64,000 nucleotides of DNA from Paenalcaligenes hermetiae (GTDB lineage Bacteria; Pseudomonadota; Gammaproteobacteria; Burkholderiales; Burkholderiaceae_B), in NCBI RefSeq assembly GCF_039543645.1, contig NZ_BAABKD010000011.1, forward strand, positions 248,001-312,000, given 5' to 3'. A model generated the notes under the pieces. That model ran no database searches. It was not told the DNA's origin and saw nothing but the letters and a program-made list of their open reading frames with translations. Shown piece after piece: positions 52,085 to 61,305 of this stretch (the stretch's first letter is position 1; every line of letters starts with the position of its first letter). Position numbers and translations under genes: made by a program.

Positions 52085-53488
52085 TTAAATCAAACGTGAA
52101 TAGGTAGCTGCTGTCGCCTGAGTCAGGTAGGCATCAAATACCATACTAATGGCGCGTACAAATAATCGCCCCTTAGCAGTGATCTGAATATGATGTGCGT
52201 CGGCCTGTATTAAACCCGCTTCCTGATAGGGAGCTAAAACGGCACGTTCTGCGGCAAAATGCTCAGCCACATCCAACTGATAGCGTTGGCTAAGCGAGGC
52301 AAAATCCACACGCATGCTACACATTAAAGTCATGATAATTTCGGCGCGAAGCTCATCCTCAGCACTCATCACCAACCCTCTAAATGTTGCCAACTGGCCA
52401 GCCTCAATGGCTGAGCGATAAGATTTGAGCGAGCGCTGATTCTGTACATGCGTACCACCGACCTTGCCAATTGCCGATACCCCTAGACCAATCAAATCAC
52501 TTTGTGCTCGTGTCGTATAACCTTGGAAGTTACGATGTAAACTTCCATCTAAGCGAGCTTGGCTCAACTCGTCTTCAGGTAAAGCAAAATGATCTAAACC
52601 AATGTACTCATAGCCCGCGTCCAATAAACGCTGGGCCGCCATCAAAAAAATCGCCAATCGTTCATCAGCTGAAGGTAATAAGTCAGCATTAATCAAACGC
52701 TGTGCTTTAAAACGCTGTGGTAAATGGGCATAGTTATAAAGAGCAATACGGTCTGGTCGCAAAGATAATAGCGCTTCAACTGTTTGTGCAAACGTCTCTT
52801 GTGTTTGATTGGGTAACCCGTAAATCAAGTCCGTATTAATTGACTCAAACCCTGCAGCTCGACTTGCCGCCATGGCCATTTCTACCATTTCTAAGGGTTG
52901 AACGCGATTAATCGCTTGCTGAACCTGAGGATGAAAATCTTGCACCCCAAAGCTCGTACGATTAAACCCCAGCTCTGCTAGGTAAGAAAGAGTCTCAGCA
53001 TTTACCGTACGCGGGTCAATCTCGATACCTAGCTCTGCGCTAGGTTCGAAATGAAACTGCTGCTGAATCCCCTGCATTAGCCGTTTAAGCTCTTCAGCGG
53101 GTAAAAAAGTCGGTGTGCCTCCACCCAAGTGCAGCTGCCCTGTTAAACGCTGCTCACCCAAATAAGGCGCTAGCAGCTGTAATTCCTGTAAAACCGTATC
53201 AACATAATGGCGCGAACGACTTTGATCCTGAGTAATTATTTTATTACAGGCACAAAAATAACAAAGTGAAGCACAAAAAGGCAGGTGAACATATACCGAA
53301 TACGGGGGCGGGCTGACAAATTGCTGACGATGAGTTAAAGCCGTTATATAATGATCCGAGCTAAAGTCGTCTTGAAAGCGATCTGCGGTAGGGTACGAAG
53401 TATAACGTGGTCCCGAACGATCAAAACGTCGAATCAACTCCTCTGAAATCTGTACCGTATCAAGAGGTTCGGCTATTTCACCCATCAT
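52085..53488 (-). CDS. hemN: Oxygen-independent coproporphyrinogen III oxidase
   Basis: HemN is a radical-SAM enzyme that decarboxylates coproporphyrinogen III to protoporphyrinogen IX without oxygen. The 467-residue protein has the Fe-S cluster motif CASLCYFCAC (C72, C76, C79, then C81, the HemN CxxxCxxCxC pattern). LHLGGGTPTFL is the SAM region, and INTDLIYGLPNQTQETF follows. GGAG is upstream of two adjacent ATGs. It starts behind an FNR-type box at 53557-53570 with a -10 placed exactly for class II activation, so anaerobic induction is expected. It heads an operon with a Crp/Fnr-family gene. Confidence 0.97.
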   Translation of the reverse strand: MMGEIAEPLDTVQISEELIRRFDRSGPRYTSYPTADRFQDDFSSDHYITALTHRQQFVSPPPYSVYVHLPFCASLCYFCACNKIITQDQSRSRHYVDTVLQELQLLAPYLGEQRLTGQLHLGGGTPTFLPAEELKRLMQGIQQQFHFEPSAELGIEIDPRTVNAETLSYLAELGFNRTSFGVQDFHPQVQQAINRVQPLEMVEMAMAASRAAGFESINTDLIYGLPNQTQETFAQTVEALLSLRPDRIALYNYAHLPQRFKAQRLINADLLPSADERLAIFLMAAQRLLDAGYEYIGLDHFALPEDELSQARLDGSLHRNFQGYTTRAQSDLIGLGVSAIGKVGGTHVQNQRSLKSYRSAIEAGQLATFRGLVMSAEDELRAEIIMTLMCSMRVDFASLSQRYQLDVAEHFAAERAVLAPYQEAGLIQADAHHIQITAKGRLFVRAISMVFDAYLTQATAATYSRLI

Positions 53489-53528
53489 AAAACTCCAAAT
53501 GCCTATAAAAAACGATTTTCTGTTTCCT

Positions 53529-53570
53529 ATTATGACGTTTTTTAACTTTCCGCCTCTTGATATAGGTCAA
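53529..53570 (-). promoter_or_regulatory. FNR/ANR-type class II promoter of hemN
   Basis: The box TTGAC-CTAT-ATCAA (minus strand, 53557-53570) matches the TTGAT-N4-ATCAA consensus except one base. A CATAAT -10 lies at 53529-53534. If transcription starts about 7 bases further, near 53522, the box centre is at -41.5, the canonical class II FNR position. Confidence 0.85.
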
Positions 53571-53607
53571 GCCCACTTTTGCTGCCAGCCTCCGCTTTAC
53601 GCTTTTT

Positions 53608-53638
53608 TTGTCATCACTCATGACAAACACCGTATGAT
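53608..53638 (+). promoter_or_regulatory. Candidate operator and -10 region of the mrp operon
   Basis: TTGTCAT-CACTC-ATGACAA is a perfect 7-base dyad (53608-53626) followed by TATGAT (53633-53638), 36 bases before the mrpA ATG. It may be the binding site of an unknown regulator of the antiporter. The nearest -35 match (TTGTCA) would give a 19-base spacer. Confidence 0.45.
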
Positions 53639-53673
53639 TGACGTCTAAACTCCACTTTCTTACCGAGAGCCTG

Positions 53674-56592
53674 ATGTACTTGCTCATAATTTTGGCCTTA
53701 CCCTTTGTTGGCAGCCTAATTTCCTCACTACTTCCCGCCTCTCAACGAAAACTTCACGCCCTGTTGGCGGGTGGGGTCGCCTCTGTCTGCGCTGCCATTA
53801 CCCTGGCTTACGCCCCTGCGATTTTTCAAGGGCAGATCATTCAATTTTCCTCAGCGTGGATCCCTGCTCATGGCATCGATTTCACCCTGCGTATGGATGG
53901 CTTTGCTTGGCTATTTAGCCTAATTGTGAGCGTAATGGGCGCATTGATTGCACTGTATGCCCATTATTATTTATCCCCGCAAGACCCTGCTCGACGCTTT
54001 TTTGCTTTTTTACAAGCCTTTATGGGCTCCATGTTAGGGGTGGTCATATCCGGCAACCTGATCCAACTTGTGGTATTTTGGGAGCTAACCAGCCTTTCCT
54101 CGTTTATGCTCATCGCCTATTGGTACCATCGCCGTGATGCGCGTCGTGGTGCCAGAATGTCTCTGGTAATCACCGGAGGCGGCGGGTTGTGTTTACTTGC
54201 TGGGGTGCTTATGCTGGGTCAAGTAGCAGGTAGCTATGATTTAAGCACTGTGCTGGCCACACGCGATGTGGTGCAAGCGCACCCATGGTATCCCATTTTG
54301 CTGGCGCTAATTGCGCTGGGTGCACTAACCAAAAGCGCACAATTCCCCTTTCATGTCTGGTTACCACGCGCCATGGCCGCCCCCACTCCGGTCTCAGCCT
54401 ATTTACACTCTGCCACAATGGTAAAAATGGGGGTGTTTTTACTAGCACGGTTCTGGCCTATTATGGCTGGCACAGCCGCGTGGACGTGGGTAATTGGCGG
54501 TGCTGGTCTAATCTCTTTAACTTTAGGCGCTTACGTTGCCACCTTTCAGCGGGATATGAAAGGCGTTTTGGCCTACTCCACAATTAGCCATTTGGGCTTA
54601 ATTACTCTGTTGCTGGGGCTAAGCACACCAATGGCCTTAGTCGCCGCCATTTTCCATATAATTAACCACGCTACTTTTAAAGCTTCTTTATTTATGGCGG
54701 CTGGTATTGTGGATCATGAAAGCGGTACACGTAACTTAAACCGCCTTTCTGGCTTACGCCACTATATGCCTATCACGGCTACCCTCGCTGCTGTAGCCGC
54801 AGCGTCAATGGCAGGCGTTCCGTTGCTTAACGGATTTATTTCTAAAGAAATGTTCTTTACCGAAACCATGTTTGCCGGCACTGGCAACTGGTTTAGTCAA
54901 GCACTTCCTATCGTAGCCGTGATAGCAAGTACCTTTAGTGTGGCTTACTCTTTGCGCTTTATCAGCCAAGTCTTTTTTGGCCCCCCAGCCAAAAACTTGC
55001 CTCGCACTCCTCATGAGCCCCCCCGTCTCATGCTCATTCCCAGCGCACTGCTGGTCTTTATCTGTTTAATTGTGGGGATTTTTCCAGCATATACCGTTGG
55101 TCCGCTGTTACATACGGCGGTGTACTCAATACTAGGAGTACAAACCCCAAACTACAGCCTACATGTTTGGCACGGCTTTAATCTACCCTTACTCATGAGT
55201 GTGATCGCCACCCTAGGCGGCATTGGGCTCATTTGGCTCTTAAATCGTTATCGCAAAGGTCGCTCAGACCGAGCCCCCTTTATTTACCAAATTAACGGGC
55301 GCCGTATTTTTGAATGGCTGATGGGTTGGATTGAAGCCGGAGCAGATGCGGTTATCCACTACACCTATTCCGATCGCTTGCAGCGACAAGTGCTTCTTAT
55401 CATTCTAGCCACGGTGGGCGTAAGCATATGGGCATTACGTTCAGGCAATTGGTTTAATGTGCAGCAGCTCACTACACCCGACCCACTTTTTGCTTTGATG
55501 TGGGTAGCAGGAGCCGCCTGTGCAATCGGAGCAGCGTACTATGCCAAATTCCACCGCCCCGCAGCCCTCCTGTTATCTGGTGGCGCTGGCTTAGTCACCA
55601 GTCTTAGCTACGCCTGGCTATCCGCCCCTGACCTGGCCTTAACCCAGCTTGCTGTAGAGGTAGTAACCGTTGTCTTAATTTTATTGGGATTGCGCTGGTT
55701 ACCTAAACGTGTACCACTACCAGATGGTCTAGGTATTTCTAAGGCGCGAGCTCGCTTTAGGCGCTCCAGAGACGCGGTGGTTGCCGTTCTTGGCGGCAGT
55801 GGGATTGCCGCACTGGTGTTTGCATTACTGAGCCGTCCGCATCCCGAGGGCGTGGCCCCCTTTTTGGTGGAAAAAGCCTTGCCTTTAGGAGGTGGAGCAA
55901 ACGTCGTTAACGTAATCCTTGTGGATTTCAGGGGCTTTGATACCTTTGGGGAAATTACCGTTCTTGGTGTGGTCGCCCTAAGCGTGTATGCCCTCTTACG
56001 ACGCTTCCGCCCACCGGTAGAAACAGTCGCCGCCCCTCTTGCGCGTCGTCAAAATCAAAGCGACGCCTTGCAAACAACCTTCGAAGAGCCTGATCCCAAC
56101 GCCATTTTGCCCGAGGGCATTATGAAACTTCCCGCTGTGCTAGTGCGTTTGCTTTTACCTATTGCTGCTCTAATATCAGTCTACTTTTTATTACGCGGCC
56201 ATAATTTACCCGGTGGTGGCTTTGTGGGCGGCCTGATCATGGCCACAGCGATTATTTTGCAATATATGGTAGGCGGTGTCGTGTGGGTTGAATCTCGCCC
56301 CTTAATCCAACCCCAAACATGGATTGCATTAGGTATGCTTACCGCCGGCTCTGCCGCTATGCTAGTTTGGCTTTATGCTAAGCCTTTTTTATCCGCTCAA
56401 AGCTGGAACCTAACCTTACCGCTTATAGGTACGATTCACACCTCCAGCGCGCTATTATTTGATATTGGCGTCTATATGCTAGTTGTGGGTTCAACCGTCT
56501 TAATGCTCGTTGCGATTGCTCACCAGTCTTTACGCTTTTATCGCAAGCTTCCTTCCATCCAAAAAGCCTTACAACAAAAGCAGGAGTCCTGA
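53674..56592 (+). CDS. mrpA: Mrp Na+/H+ antiporter subunit A fused to subunit B
   Basis: The largest subunit of the multi-subunit Mrp (Mnh/Pha) antiporter. The 972-residue product starts with a NuoL-like half containing FWELTSLSSFMLIAYW, HVWLPRAMAAPTPVSAYLHSATMVKMG and many helices. The C-terminal part, around HNLPGGGFVGGLIMATAI, is an MrpB-type domain, so A and B are one protein, as in other proteobacterial PhaAB. The ATG at 53674 follows GAGAG; the frame is open from 53638. Genes C to G follow with 1-4 base overlaps, making a complete six-gene operon. It supports sodium and pH homeostasis. Confidence 0.95.
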   Translation: MYLLIILALPFVGSLISSLLPASQRKLHALLAGGVASVCAAITLAYAPAIFQGQIIQFSSAWIPAHGIDFTLRMDGFAWLFSLIVSVMGALIALYAHYYLSPQDPARRFFAFLQAFMGSMLGVVISGNLIQLVVFWELTSLSSFMLIAYWYHRRDARRGARMSLVITGGGGLCLLAGVLMLGQVAGSYDLSTVLATRDVVQAHPWYPILLALIALGALTKSAQFPFHVWLPRAMAAPTPVSAYLHSATMVKMGVFLLARFWPIMAGTAAWTWVIGGAGLISLTLGAYVATFQRDMKGVLAYSTISHLGLITLLLGLSTPMALVAAIFHIINHATFKASLFMAAGIVDHESGTRNLNRLSGLRHYMPITATLAAVAAASMAGVPLLNGFISKEMFFTETMFAGTGNWFSQALPIVAVIASTFSVAYSLRFISQVFFGPPAKNLPRTPHEPPRLMLIPSALLVFICLIVGIFPAYTVGPLLHTAVYSILGVQTPNYSLHVWHGFNLPLLMSVIATLGGIGLIWLLNRYRKGRSDRAPFIYQINGRRIFEWLMGWIEAGADAVIHYTYSDRLQRQVLLIILATVGVSIWALRSGNWFNVQQLTTPDPLFALMWVAGAACAIGAAYYAKFHRPAALLLSGGAGLVTSLSYAWLSAPDLALTQLAVEVVTVVLILLGLRWLPKRVPLPDGLGISKARARFRRSRDAVVAVLGGSGIAALVFALLSRPHPEGVAPFLVEKALPLGGGANVVNVILVDFRGFDTFGEITVLGVVALSVYALLRRFRPPVETVAAPLARRQNQSDALQTTFEEPDPNAILPEGIMKLPAVLVRLLLPIAALISVYFLLRGHNLPGGGFVGGLIMATAIILQYMVGGVVWVESRPLIQPQTWIALGMLTAGSAAMLVWLYAKPFLSAQSWNLTLPLIGTIHTSSALLFDIGVYMLVVGSTVLMLVAIAHQSLRFYRKLPSIQKALQQKQES

Positions 56593-56936
56593 TGGAAATT
56601 ATCTTATCGTTAGCCATCGGTATTTTAGCCGGATCAGGAATTTGGCTCGTATTACGACCCCGTACTTTTCAATTCATTATGGGCTTGTCATTACTGTCCT
56701 ATGCCGTCAACCTGTTCATTTTCGCCATGGGGCGTATTCATCTTGGTACCCCTCCCGTGATTTCTACGGAGCTAGGAGCAGATCCTAGCTTATATGCAGA
56801 CCCTTTACCCCAAGCGTTGGTGTTGACTGCTATTGTTATTGGCTTTGCAACAACCGCTTTATTTTTAGTGGTGCTTTTAGCTAACCGCGGCTTTACTGGC
56901 ACTGACCATGTGGATGGACGCGAGGAACAAGCTTAA
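56592..56936 (+). CDS. mrpC: Mrp Na+/H+ antiporter subunit C
   Basis: A 114-residue NuoK-like membrane subunit with three helices (SLAIGILAGSGIWLVLRPR, LLSYAVNLFIFAMG, ALVLTAIVIGFATTALFLVV). It contains the conserved DPLPQALVLTAIVIG segment of MrpC. The ATG overlaps the mrpA stop (TGATG), indicating translational coupling. Necessary for assembly of the antiporter with A and D. Confidence 0.94.
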   Translation: MEIILSLAIGILAGSGIWLVLRPRTFQFIMGLSLLSYAVNLFIFAMGRIHLGTPPVISTELGADPSLYADPLPQALVLTAIVIGFATTALFLVVLLANRGFTGTDHVDGREEQA

Positions 56937-58555
56937 TGTGGCAGCAACATCTTCCTATTTTTCCTATCGCCATTCCACTGATGACCGCAGCACTTATGCT
57001 GCTGCTCAAAGACAAACACCGCCCTTTTAAATTAGCTTTAGGGACCCTGTCTTTAGCCTTGCAGTTTTATGTGGCAATTACCCTGTTAGGCATGGCTGAT
57101 GGCTCGATTGCGACCAGTTGGCTACATGGCGTAGGAGTCTACCTATTGGGGGACTGGCCTGCTCCTTTTGGTATTGTCGTCGTCGTTGACCGGCTTGCCG
57201 CCATGATGCTTGTTCTCACGAACTTACTCGCTGCGGCAACCTGGTGGTATGCAACGGCTCGTTGGGATCGTGCTGGGGTACACTTCCACCCACTTTTTCA
57301 ACTGCTTATTATGGGGCTAAATGGCGCCTTTTTGACCGGGGATCTTTTTAACCTCTTTGTCTTTTTTGAAGTCTTTTTAGCCGCCTCTTATGGACTAATG
57401 TTGCATGGCTCAGGTCGCGACCGCGTGCGCGCCGGTCTACATTATATTGCGGTCAATTTAATTTCCTCATTTTTATTACTTATTGCTATCGCATTAATTT
57501 ACGGTATTACCGGTACCTTAAACATGGCTGATCTCGCCGTCAAAGCTGGCTATCTGTCCGGTGCTGACCGTTTGGTTTTTGAGGCAGCCGCAGCCATACT
57601 AGGTGTTGCTTTTCTGATTAAAGCTGCCGCTTGGCCTTTGAACTATTGGTTAATCGATACCTACGCGAATACCAGCGCACCAGTAGCTGGCATGTTTTCC
57701 ATCATGACCAAAGTCGGTATTTATGCTTTGCTGCGGATTGGCTCGTTACTATTACCTACCGGCGCGCCGGCTGCTTTTGGTGGAGAATGGATGTTCCCTG
57801 TCGGGATTGCTACCTTAGCTTTTGGCTCCTTAGGTATGCTCGCCGCACACCAGCCTGAGCGCATGGCAAGCTATTGCATTATTATTTCCTCCGGTACGCT
57901 ACTAGCCGCTTTAGGAATGCCTGGGGTGATTTTAACCGGGCCCGCTTTATATTACTTACTAAGCTCCGTTCTAGCTCTGGGCGCATTTTTTATGCTGCTA
58001 GAAATGATTGGACGCGTACAGCATTTTGGTTCTGACTTATTAGCTGTAAGTCAAGAGGCCTTTGATCTGGCCGATCCTGAAAGCGAAGATAGCTCCGACG
58101 ATGTAGTTGGTATTGCCATTCCAGCCGCTATGGTGTTTCTTGGCATGTCTTTTATTGCTTGCGCACTGCTTATTATCGGCCTTCCGCCGCTATCTGGCTT
58201 TGTTGCTAAGCTCTCGCTATTATCTGCTGCATTAAAGTCCTCTGGAGCCACCAGTAACGCATGGATTCTTACTGCTACAGTATTGCTGTCCGGCTTTATC
58301 GGTATTATGGCATTGTCGCGCACGGGGATTCGACTCTTTTGGAGCTTTAGTGATCTCAATATTCCTCGGCTCCGTTTGAGTGAAGCCTTGCCCGTAGCAG
58401 GCCTTATCGTACTTTGCGGTCTTTTAGCCATGCGCGCAGGCCCCATCACCAACTACCTAGAACAAACCGCCGCCTATTTGGATCAACCCAATCAATATAT
58501 TTCTGCTGTACTGGCGCGTGATCCTATCCGTTCTGTGGGAGTAGAGGCTCCATGA
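56936..58555 (+). CDS. mrpD: Mrp Na+/H+ antiporter subunit D
   Basis: A 539-residue NuoN/NuoM-like proton-translocating subunit. Conserved segments are FNLFVFFEVFLAASYGLMLHG (with the key membrane glutamate), NYWLIDTYANTSAPVAGMFSIMTKVG and GLPPLSGFVAKLSLL. It starts at TAATG overlapping mrpC. About 14 helices are expected. An inserted acidic loop (DLADPESEDSSDD) lies in the second half and is longer than in many relatives. Works with MrpA as an ion channel pair. Confidence 0.95.
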   Translation: MWQQHLPIFPIAIPLMTAALMLLLKDKHRPFKLALGTLSLALQFYVAITLLGMADGSIATSWLHGVGVYLLGDWPAPFGIVVVVDRLAAMMLVLTNLLAAATWWYATARWDRAGVHFHPLFQLLIMGLNGAFLTGDLFNLFVFFEVFLAASYGLMLHGSGRDRVRAGLHYIAVNLISSFLLLIAIALIYGITGTLNMADLAVKAGYLSGADRLVFEAAAAILGVAFLIKAAAWPLNYWLIDTYANTSAPVAGMFSIMTKVGIYALLRIGSLLLPTGAPAAFGGEWMFPVGIATLAFGSLGMLAAHQPERMASYCIIISSGTLLAALGMPGVILTGPALYYLLSSVLALGAFFMLLEMIGRVQHFGSDLLAVSQEAFDLADPESEDSSDDVVGIAIPAAMVFLGMSFIACALLIIGLPPLSGFVAKLSLLSAALKSSGATSNAWILTATVLLSGFIGIMALSRTGIRLFWSFSDLNIPRLRLSEALPVAGLIVLCGLLAMRAGPITNYLEQTAAYLDQPNQYISAVLARDPIRSVGVEAP

Positions 58556-59034
58556 AATACTTACGCTTTACCTTTTTACCCCTACTTTTATTTTTCTTAT
58601 GGCTCTTGCTTAACGGGTTTTCTACCGCCCACGTCGCGCTCGGTGCAGTTTTAGCCATCGCCTTAAGCGTAGCGGCAATTCCTTTCCGCCCTATACGTGC
58701 CACCCTATCGCATCCTTTTCTAGCCCTGCGTTTATGTTGGCATGTCGCCGTCGATATCGTGAAATCCAACTATGATGTGGGTCGTATTGTCCTCTTTACC
58801 CAACGCGCCGAGCCCACCCCTGGTTTTTTACCCATTCCATTAACCTTACGCGATCCACATGGGCTAGCCGCTTTAGCTTGTATTATTACTTATACCCCTG
58901 GGACCGTTTGGGCGGGTTTTGATGAAAGCACCCATACATTAACCTTGCATATTCTTGATTTAAAAGACGAGCAGTTTTGGCTGGATACGATTCAGAAACG
59001 TTACCAAGGACCTTTAATAGAGATTTTCGAATGA
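58552..59034 (+). CDS. mrpE: Mrp Na+/H+ antiporter subunit E
   Basis: A 160-residue membrane subunit. Two N-terminal helices (FTFLPLLLFFLWLLLNG, TAHVALGAVLAIALSVAA) precede a soluble domain with the MrpE motif LAALACIITYTPGTVWAGF. It overlaps mrpD by ATGA and mrpF by ATGA. MrpE affects assembly and activity of the complex; its direct role in transport is not established. Confidence 0.93.
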   Translation: MKYLRFTFLPLLLFFLWLLLNGFSTAHVALGAVLAIALSVAAIPFRPIRATLSHPFLALRLCWHVAVDIVKSNYDVGRIVLFTQRAEPTPGFLPIPLTLRDPHGLAALACIITYTPGTVWAGFDESTHTLTLHILDLKDEQFWLDTIQKRYQGPLIEIFE

Positions 59035-59312
59035 GCATCTATATTTACTGGGCGAGCTTATTTGCACTACTATGCTACACCCTAGGCATGGGAATATCCG
59101 CTTACCGCTTACTCACAGGACCAACGGCTGCAGATCGTGTCTTAGCATTAGATACAATGTATAGCAATGGGCTAATGGCGCTACTTGCTCTAGGCTTGCG
59201 CTTTGACTCCACCCTCTATTTTGATATTGCTCTTTTAATTGCTTTATTTGGCTTTGTTGGCTCTGCCGCGATGGCTAAATTTTTACTTCGGGCCGAGGTC
59301 ATCGAACCATGA
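59031..59312 (+). CDS. mrpF: Mrp Na+/H+ antiporter subunit F
   Basis: A 93-residue three-helix subunit. The family segment YRLLTGPTAADRVLALDTM is clear, followed by DIALLIALFGFVGSAAMAKF. I start at the ATG at 59031, overlapping mrpE as ATGA, rather than the longer open frame from 58977. The stop overlaps mrpG by four bases. Confidence 0.94.
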   Translation: MSIYIYWASLFALLCYTLGMGISAYRLLTGPTAADRVLALDTMYSNGLMALLALGLRFDSTLYFDIALLIALFGFVGSAAMAKFLLRAEVIEP

Positions 59313-59698
59313 CAACCTTTCCTCTTTGGCTTAACCTGCTTATCGCTTTACTGATCGCACTCAGTGGAATAATCACCTTAGTAGGCACTCTGGGTTTAGT
59401 TAAGCTGCGTCATTTTTACTCTCGGATGCACGCCCCCACTCTGGGTAATACCTTAGGCGTTTTCTGTATGCTTGTGGCCTGTGCTCTAGTTGCCAGCTTC
59501 AGTACGCAAAAACTCTTAATTTACCCATTAATCATTACAGTGCTTTTAGTCATTACCTCTCCTGTAACGGCCATTTTGCTAATGCGCGCCGCAATTAAGC
59601 GCGAGCTTCGACAACGCATGGCTGACTATGCTCCTGATGAGCCAGGTCATATGGATATGCCTTTAAAATCCAAAGGGGAGCCCCCATCTCATACATAA
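59309..59698 (+). CDS. mrpG: Mrp Na+/H+ antiporter subunit G
   Basis: A 129-residue three-helix subunit with the MrpG signature GTLGLVKLRHFYSRMHAPTLGNTLG and TSPVTAILLMRAAI. A hydrophilic C-terminal tail follows. It ends the six-gene mrp operon, overlapping mrpF by ATGA. No terminator hairpin is evident in the 74 bp before the next gene, so read-through into it is possible. Confidence 0.94.
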   Translation: MTTFPLWLNLLIALLIALSGIITLVGTLGLVKLRHFYSRMHAPTLGNTLGVFCMLVACALVASFSTQKLLIYPLIITVLLVITSPVTAILLMRAAIKRELRQRMADYAPDEPGHMDMPLKSKGEPPSHT

Positions 59699-59772
59699 CT
59701 GACTGCAAGTGCTTACTTTAGGTTACGCGTAGCCTTGTTACACTTTAATGATGTTCAACCAGATGGAGTTTT

Positions 59773-60213
59773 ATGATGAAAAAAATTGCTATGGCACTCA
59801 GTGCTGCCACACTCGCTTTTGGTTTTGCGACATCCAGTCACGCTCAGCCTATTGATCCTCAGCAAGCCTACCAAGAGGCCATGGCTCAATGTGAGATGCT
59901 CAGCGGTGATGCAAAAACGAACTGCCGACGGGATGCGGGTGCAGCGCTGCAACAAGCAAAACGCAATCCAAAGCAGCACGTCGATGAACAAACTTTAGCT
60001 CGTCATCGCACAGCGCGATGTCAAGCCCTACCAGAGCATTTACGCGAAGACTGCTTGGCGCAAATGACAGGTCAGCATGAAACTCAAGTCTATGGGTCCG
60101 TAGAAGGTGGCGGTATTTTACGCCAAACAACAATTACCATACCGGGTGAACCCTATCAGCCAGCACAACCTGCTGTTATTGAGTCCTCTCCGACTCCATC
60201 CCCGGTTCAATAA
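59773..60213 (+). CDS. Small secreted protein with two cysteine pairs, unknown function
   Basis: I do not recognise a named family. The 146-residue product has a clear signal peptide (KKIAMALSAATLAFGFATSSHA, cleavage before Q). The mature domain contains two cysteine pairs with the same spacing (CEMLSGDAKTNC and CQALPEHLREDC, C-x10-C), suggesting a duplicated helical hairpin closed by disulfides in the periplasm. A Pro/Ser-rich tail ends it. Two adjacent ATGs; a GGAG lies six bases before the first. The last 38 bases overlap the convergent sensor-kinase gene, an unusually long convergent overlap, so the extreme C terminus is under double coding constraint. Confidence 0.8.
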   Translation: MMKKIAMALSAATLAFGFATSSHAQPIDPQQAYQEAMAQCEMLSGDAKTNCRRDAGAALQQAKRNPKQHVDEQTLARHRTARCQALPEHLREDCLAQMTGQHETQVYGSVEGGGILRQTTITIPGEPYQPAQPAVIESSPTPSPVQ

Positions 60214-61300
60214 CAGGAAAACGTCGTCTAAACCCTGTGCCCCTACGGGGGCCTGGAAAGACCACGCTAATACGTGTTCCCCTAAAATGCGGGCGGCTAA
60301 TTAAATTCCAACCTGCTCCGTGTGCCAAAGCGATTTCTCGTACAATAGCTAAACCAAGCCCCGAACCATCGCTTTGTGAGCTATCCGTCCCACGATAAAA
60401 TGCCTCGAATAACTGGCTTGCTTGATTTAAGCCTATTCCCACTCCGTCATCCTCTACACTTAAAGTAGGGGGATTCGCACTAACCCGTAACGTAATCCTC
60501 TCTTGCGCTTGAGCATAACGTAACGCATTATCAATTAAATTGCCTAAGAGCTCATCTAAAAGCAACGGATCCGCATCAACCCATACTGGCTGCTCAGGAG
60601 CAGATAGCTCCAGTCGTAAATCATGCTGATACGTAGCAGCTAGCCATTCGGCCCCACTAGTGCGTGCCCACTCACATAAATCCAAACGAACAAAGCAATC
60701 TTGAGGGCTCGCCGCAGAGTCCGCACGTGCTAACACAAGTAACTGTTGCCCTAATCGAATCATACGCTCGGTGCTTTGCTTAATGCGTTGAGCCTGTTCA
60801 CGCAGATCCTCTGGTAACGGTTTGGTGAGCATCAGCTCAGACTCTAAGCGTAAAGCGCTTAGTGGTGTACGTAGCTGATGCGCGGCATGCGCAATAAAGC
60901 GCTTTTGCGCGGCAACGCTTTGATCCAGACGCACTAATAACTGGTTAAACTGATCAACCAAAGGCCGTAACTCTGCGGGTAAATCTGCTGCGCTCAATGG
61001 TTGGAGCGACTCTGGATCCTGCGTTTGAATATCCTGCCCTAAACGCTCTACGGCTCGTAGACCGGATTTCAGCCCAGCGATTAACACCCAGCCAAAAAGT
61101 GCCACCCAAAGCAACTGGCTCAACAACATAGTCCAAAAAATATCACGTAAGAGCCAGTCCTCTAAGTGCATACGACTAGTAAGCACCCATGTCACCGCCA
61201 AATCTAACAATACTAATAAGGCGATGGGTGGAAACAAGCGTATCATCAAGTGCCGCGCTAAGCTGTTTTTACGTAAAGAGTTACGAATCTGTTTAACCAT
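60176..61300 (-). CDS. TctE/QseC-like sensor histidine kinase
   Basis: A 374-residue kinase partner of the following regulator. It has two transmembrane helices (about 24-44 and 56-78) separated by only about 10-15 residues, so there is almost no periplasmic sensing domain. A HAMP-like segment follows, then the H-box FIAHAAHQLRTPLSALRLE, typical of the TctE/QseC group, and an ATPase domain (LLDELLGNLIDNALRYA, DDGVGIG, DGSGLGLAIV). A basic tail (PRRGTGFRRRF) extends beyond the ATPase domain and overlaps the convergent secreted-protein gene. It follows the regulator by five bases. Signal unknown. Confidence 0.9.
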   Translation of the reverse strand: MVKQIRNSLRKNSLARHLMIRLFPPIALLVLLDLAVTWVLTSRMHLEDWLLRDIFWTMLLSQLLWVALFGWVLIAGLKSGLRAVERLGQDIQTQDPESLQPLSAADLPAELRPLVDQFNQLLVRLDQSVAAQKRFIAHAAHQLRTPLSALRLESELMLTKPLPEDLREQAQRIKQSTERMIRLGQQLLVLARADSAASPQDCFVRLDLCEWARTSGAEWLAATYQHDLRLELSAPEQPVWVDADPLLLDELLGNLIDNALRYAQAQERITLRVSANPPTLSVEDDGVGIGLNQASQLFEAFYRGTDSSQSDGSGLGLAIVREIALAHGAGWNLISRPHFRGTRISVVFPGPRRGTGFRRRFPVIEPGMESERTQ

Positions 61301-61305
61301 AGCGT

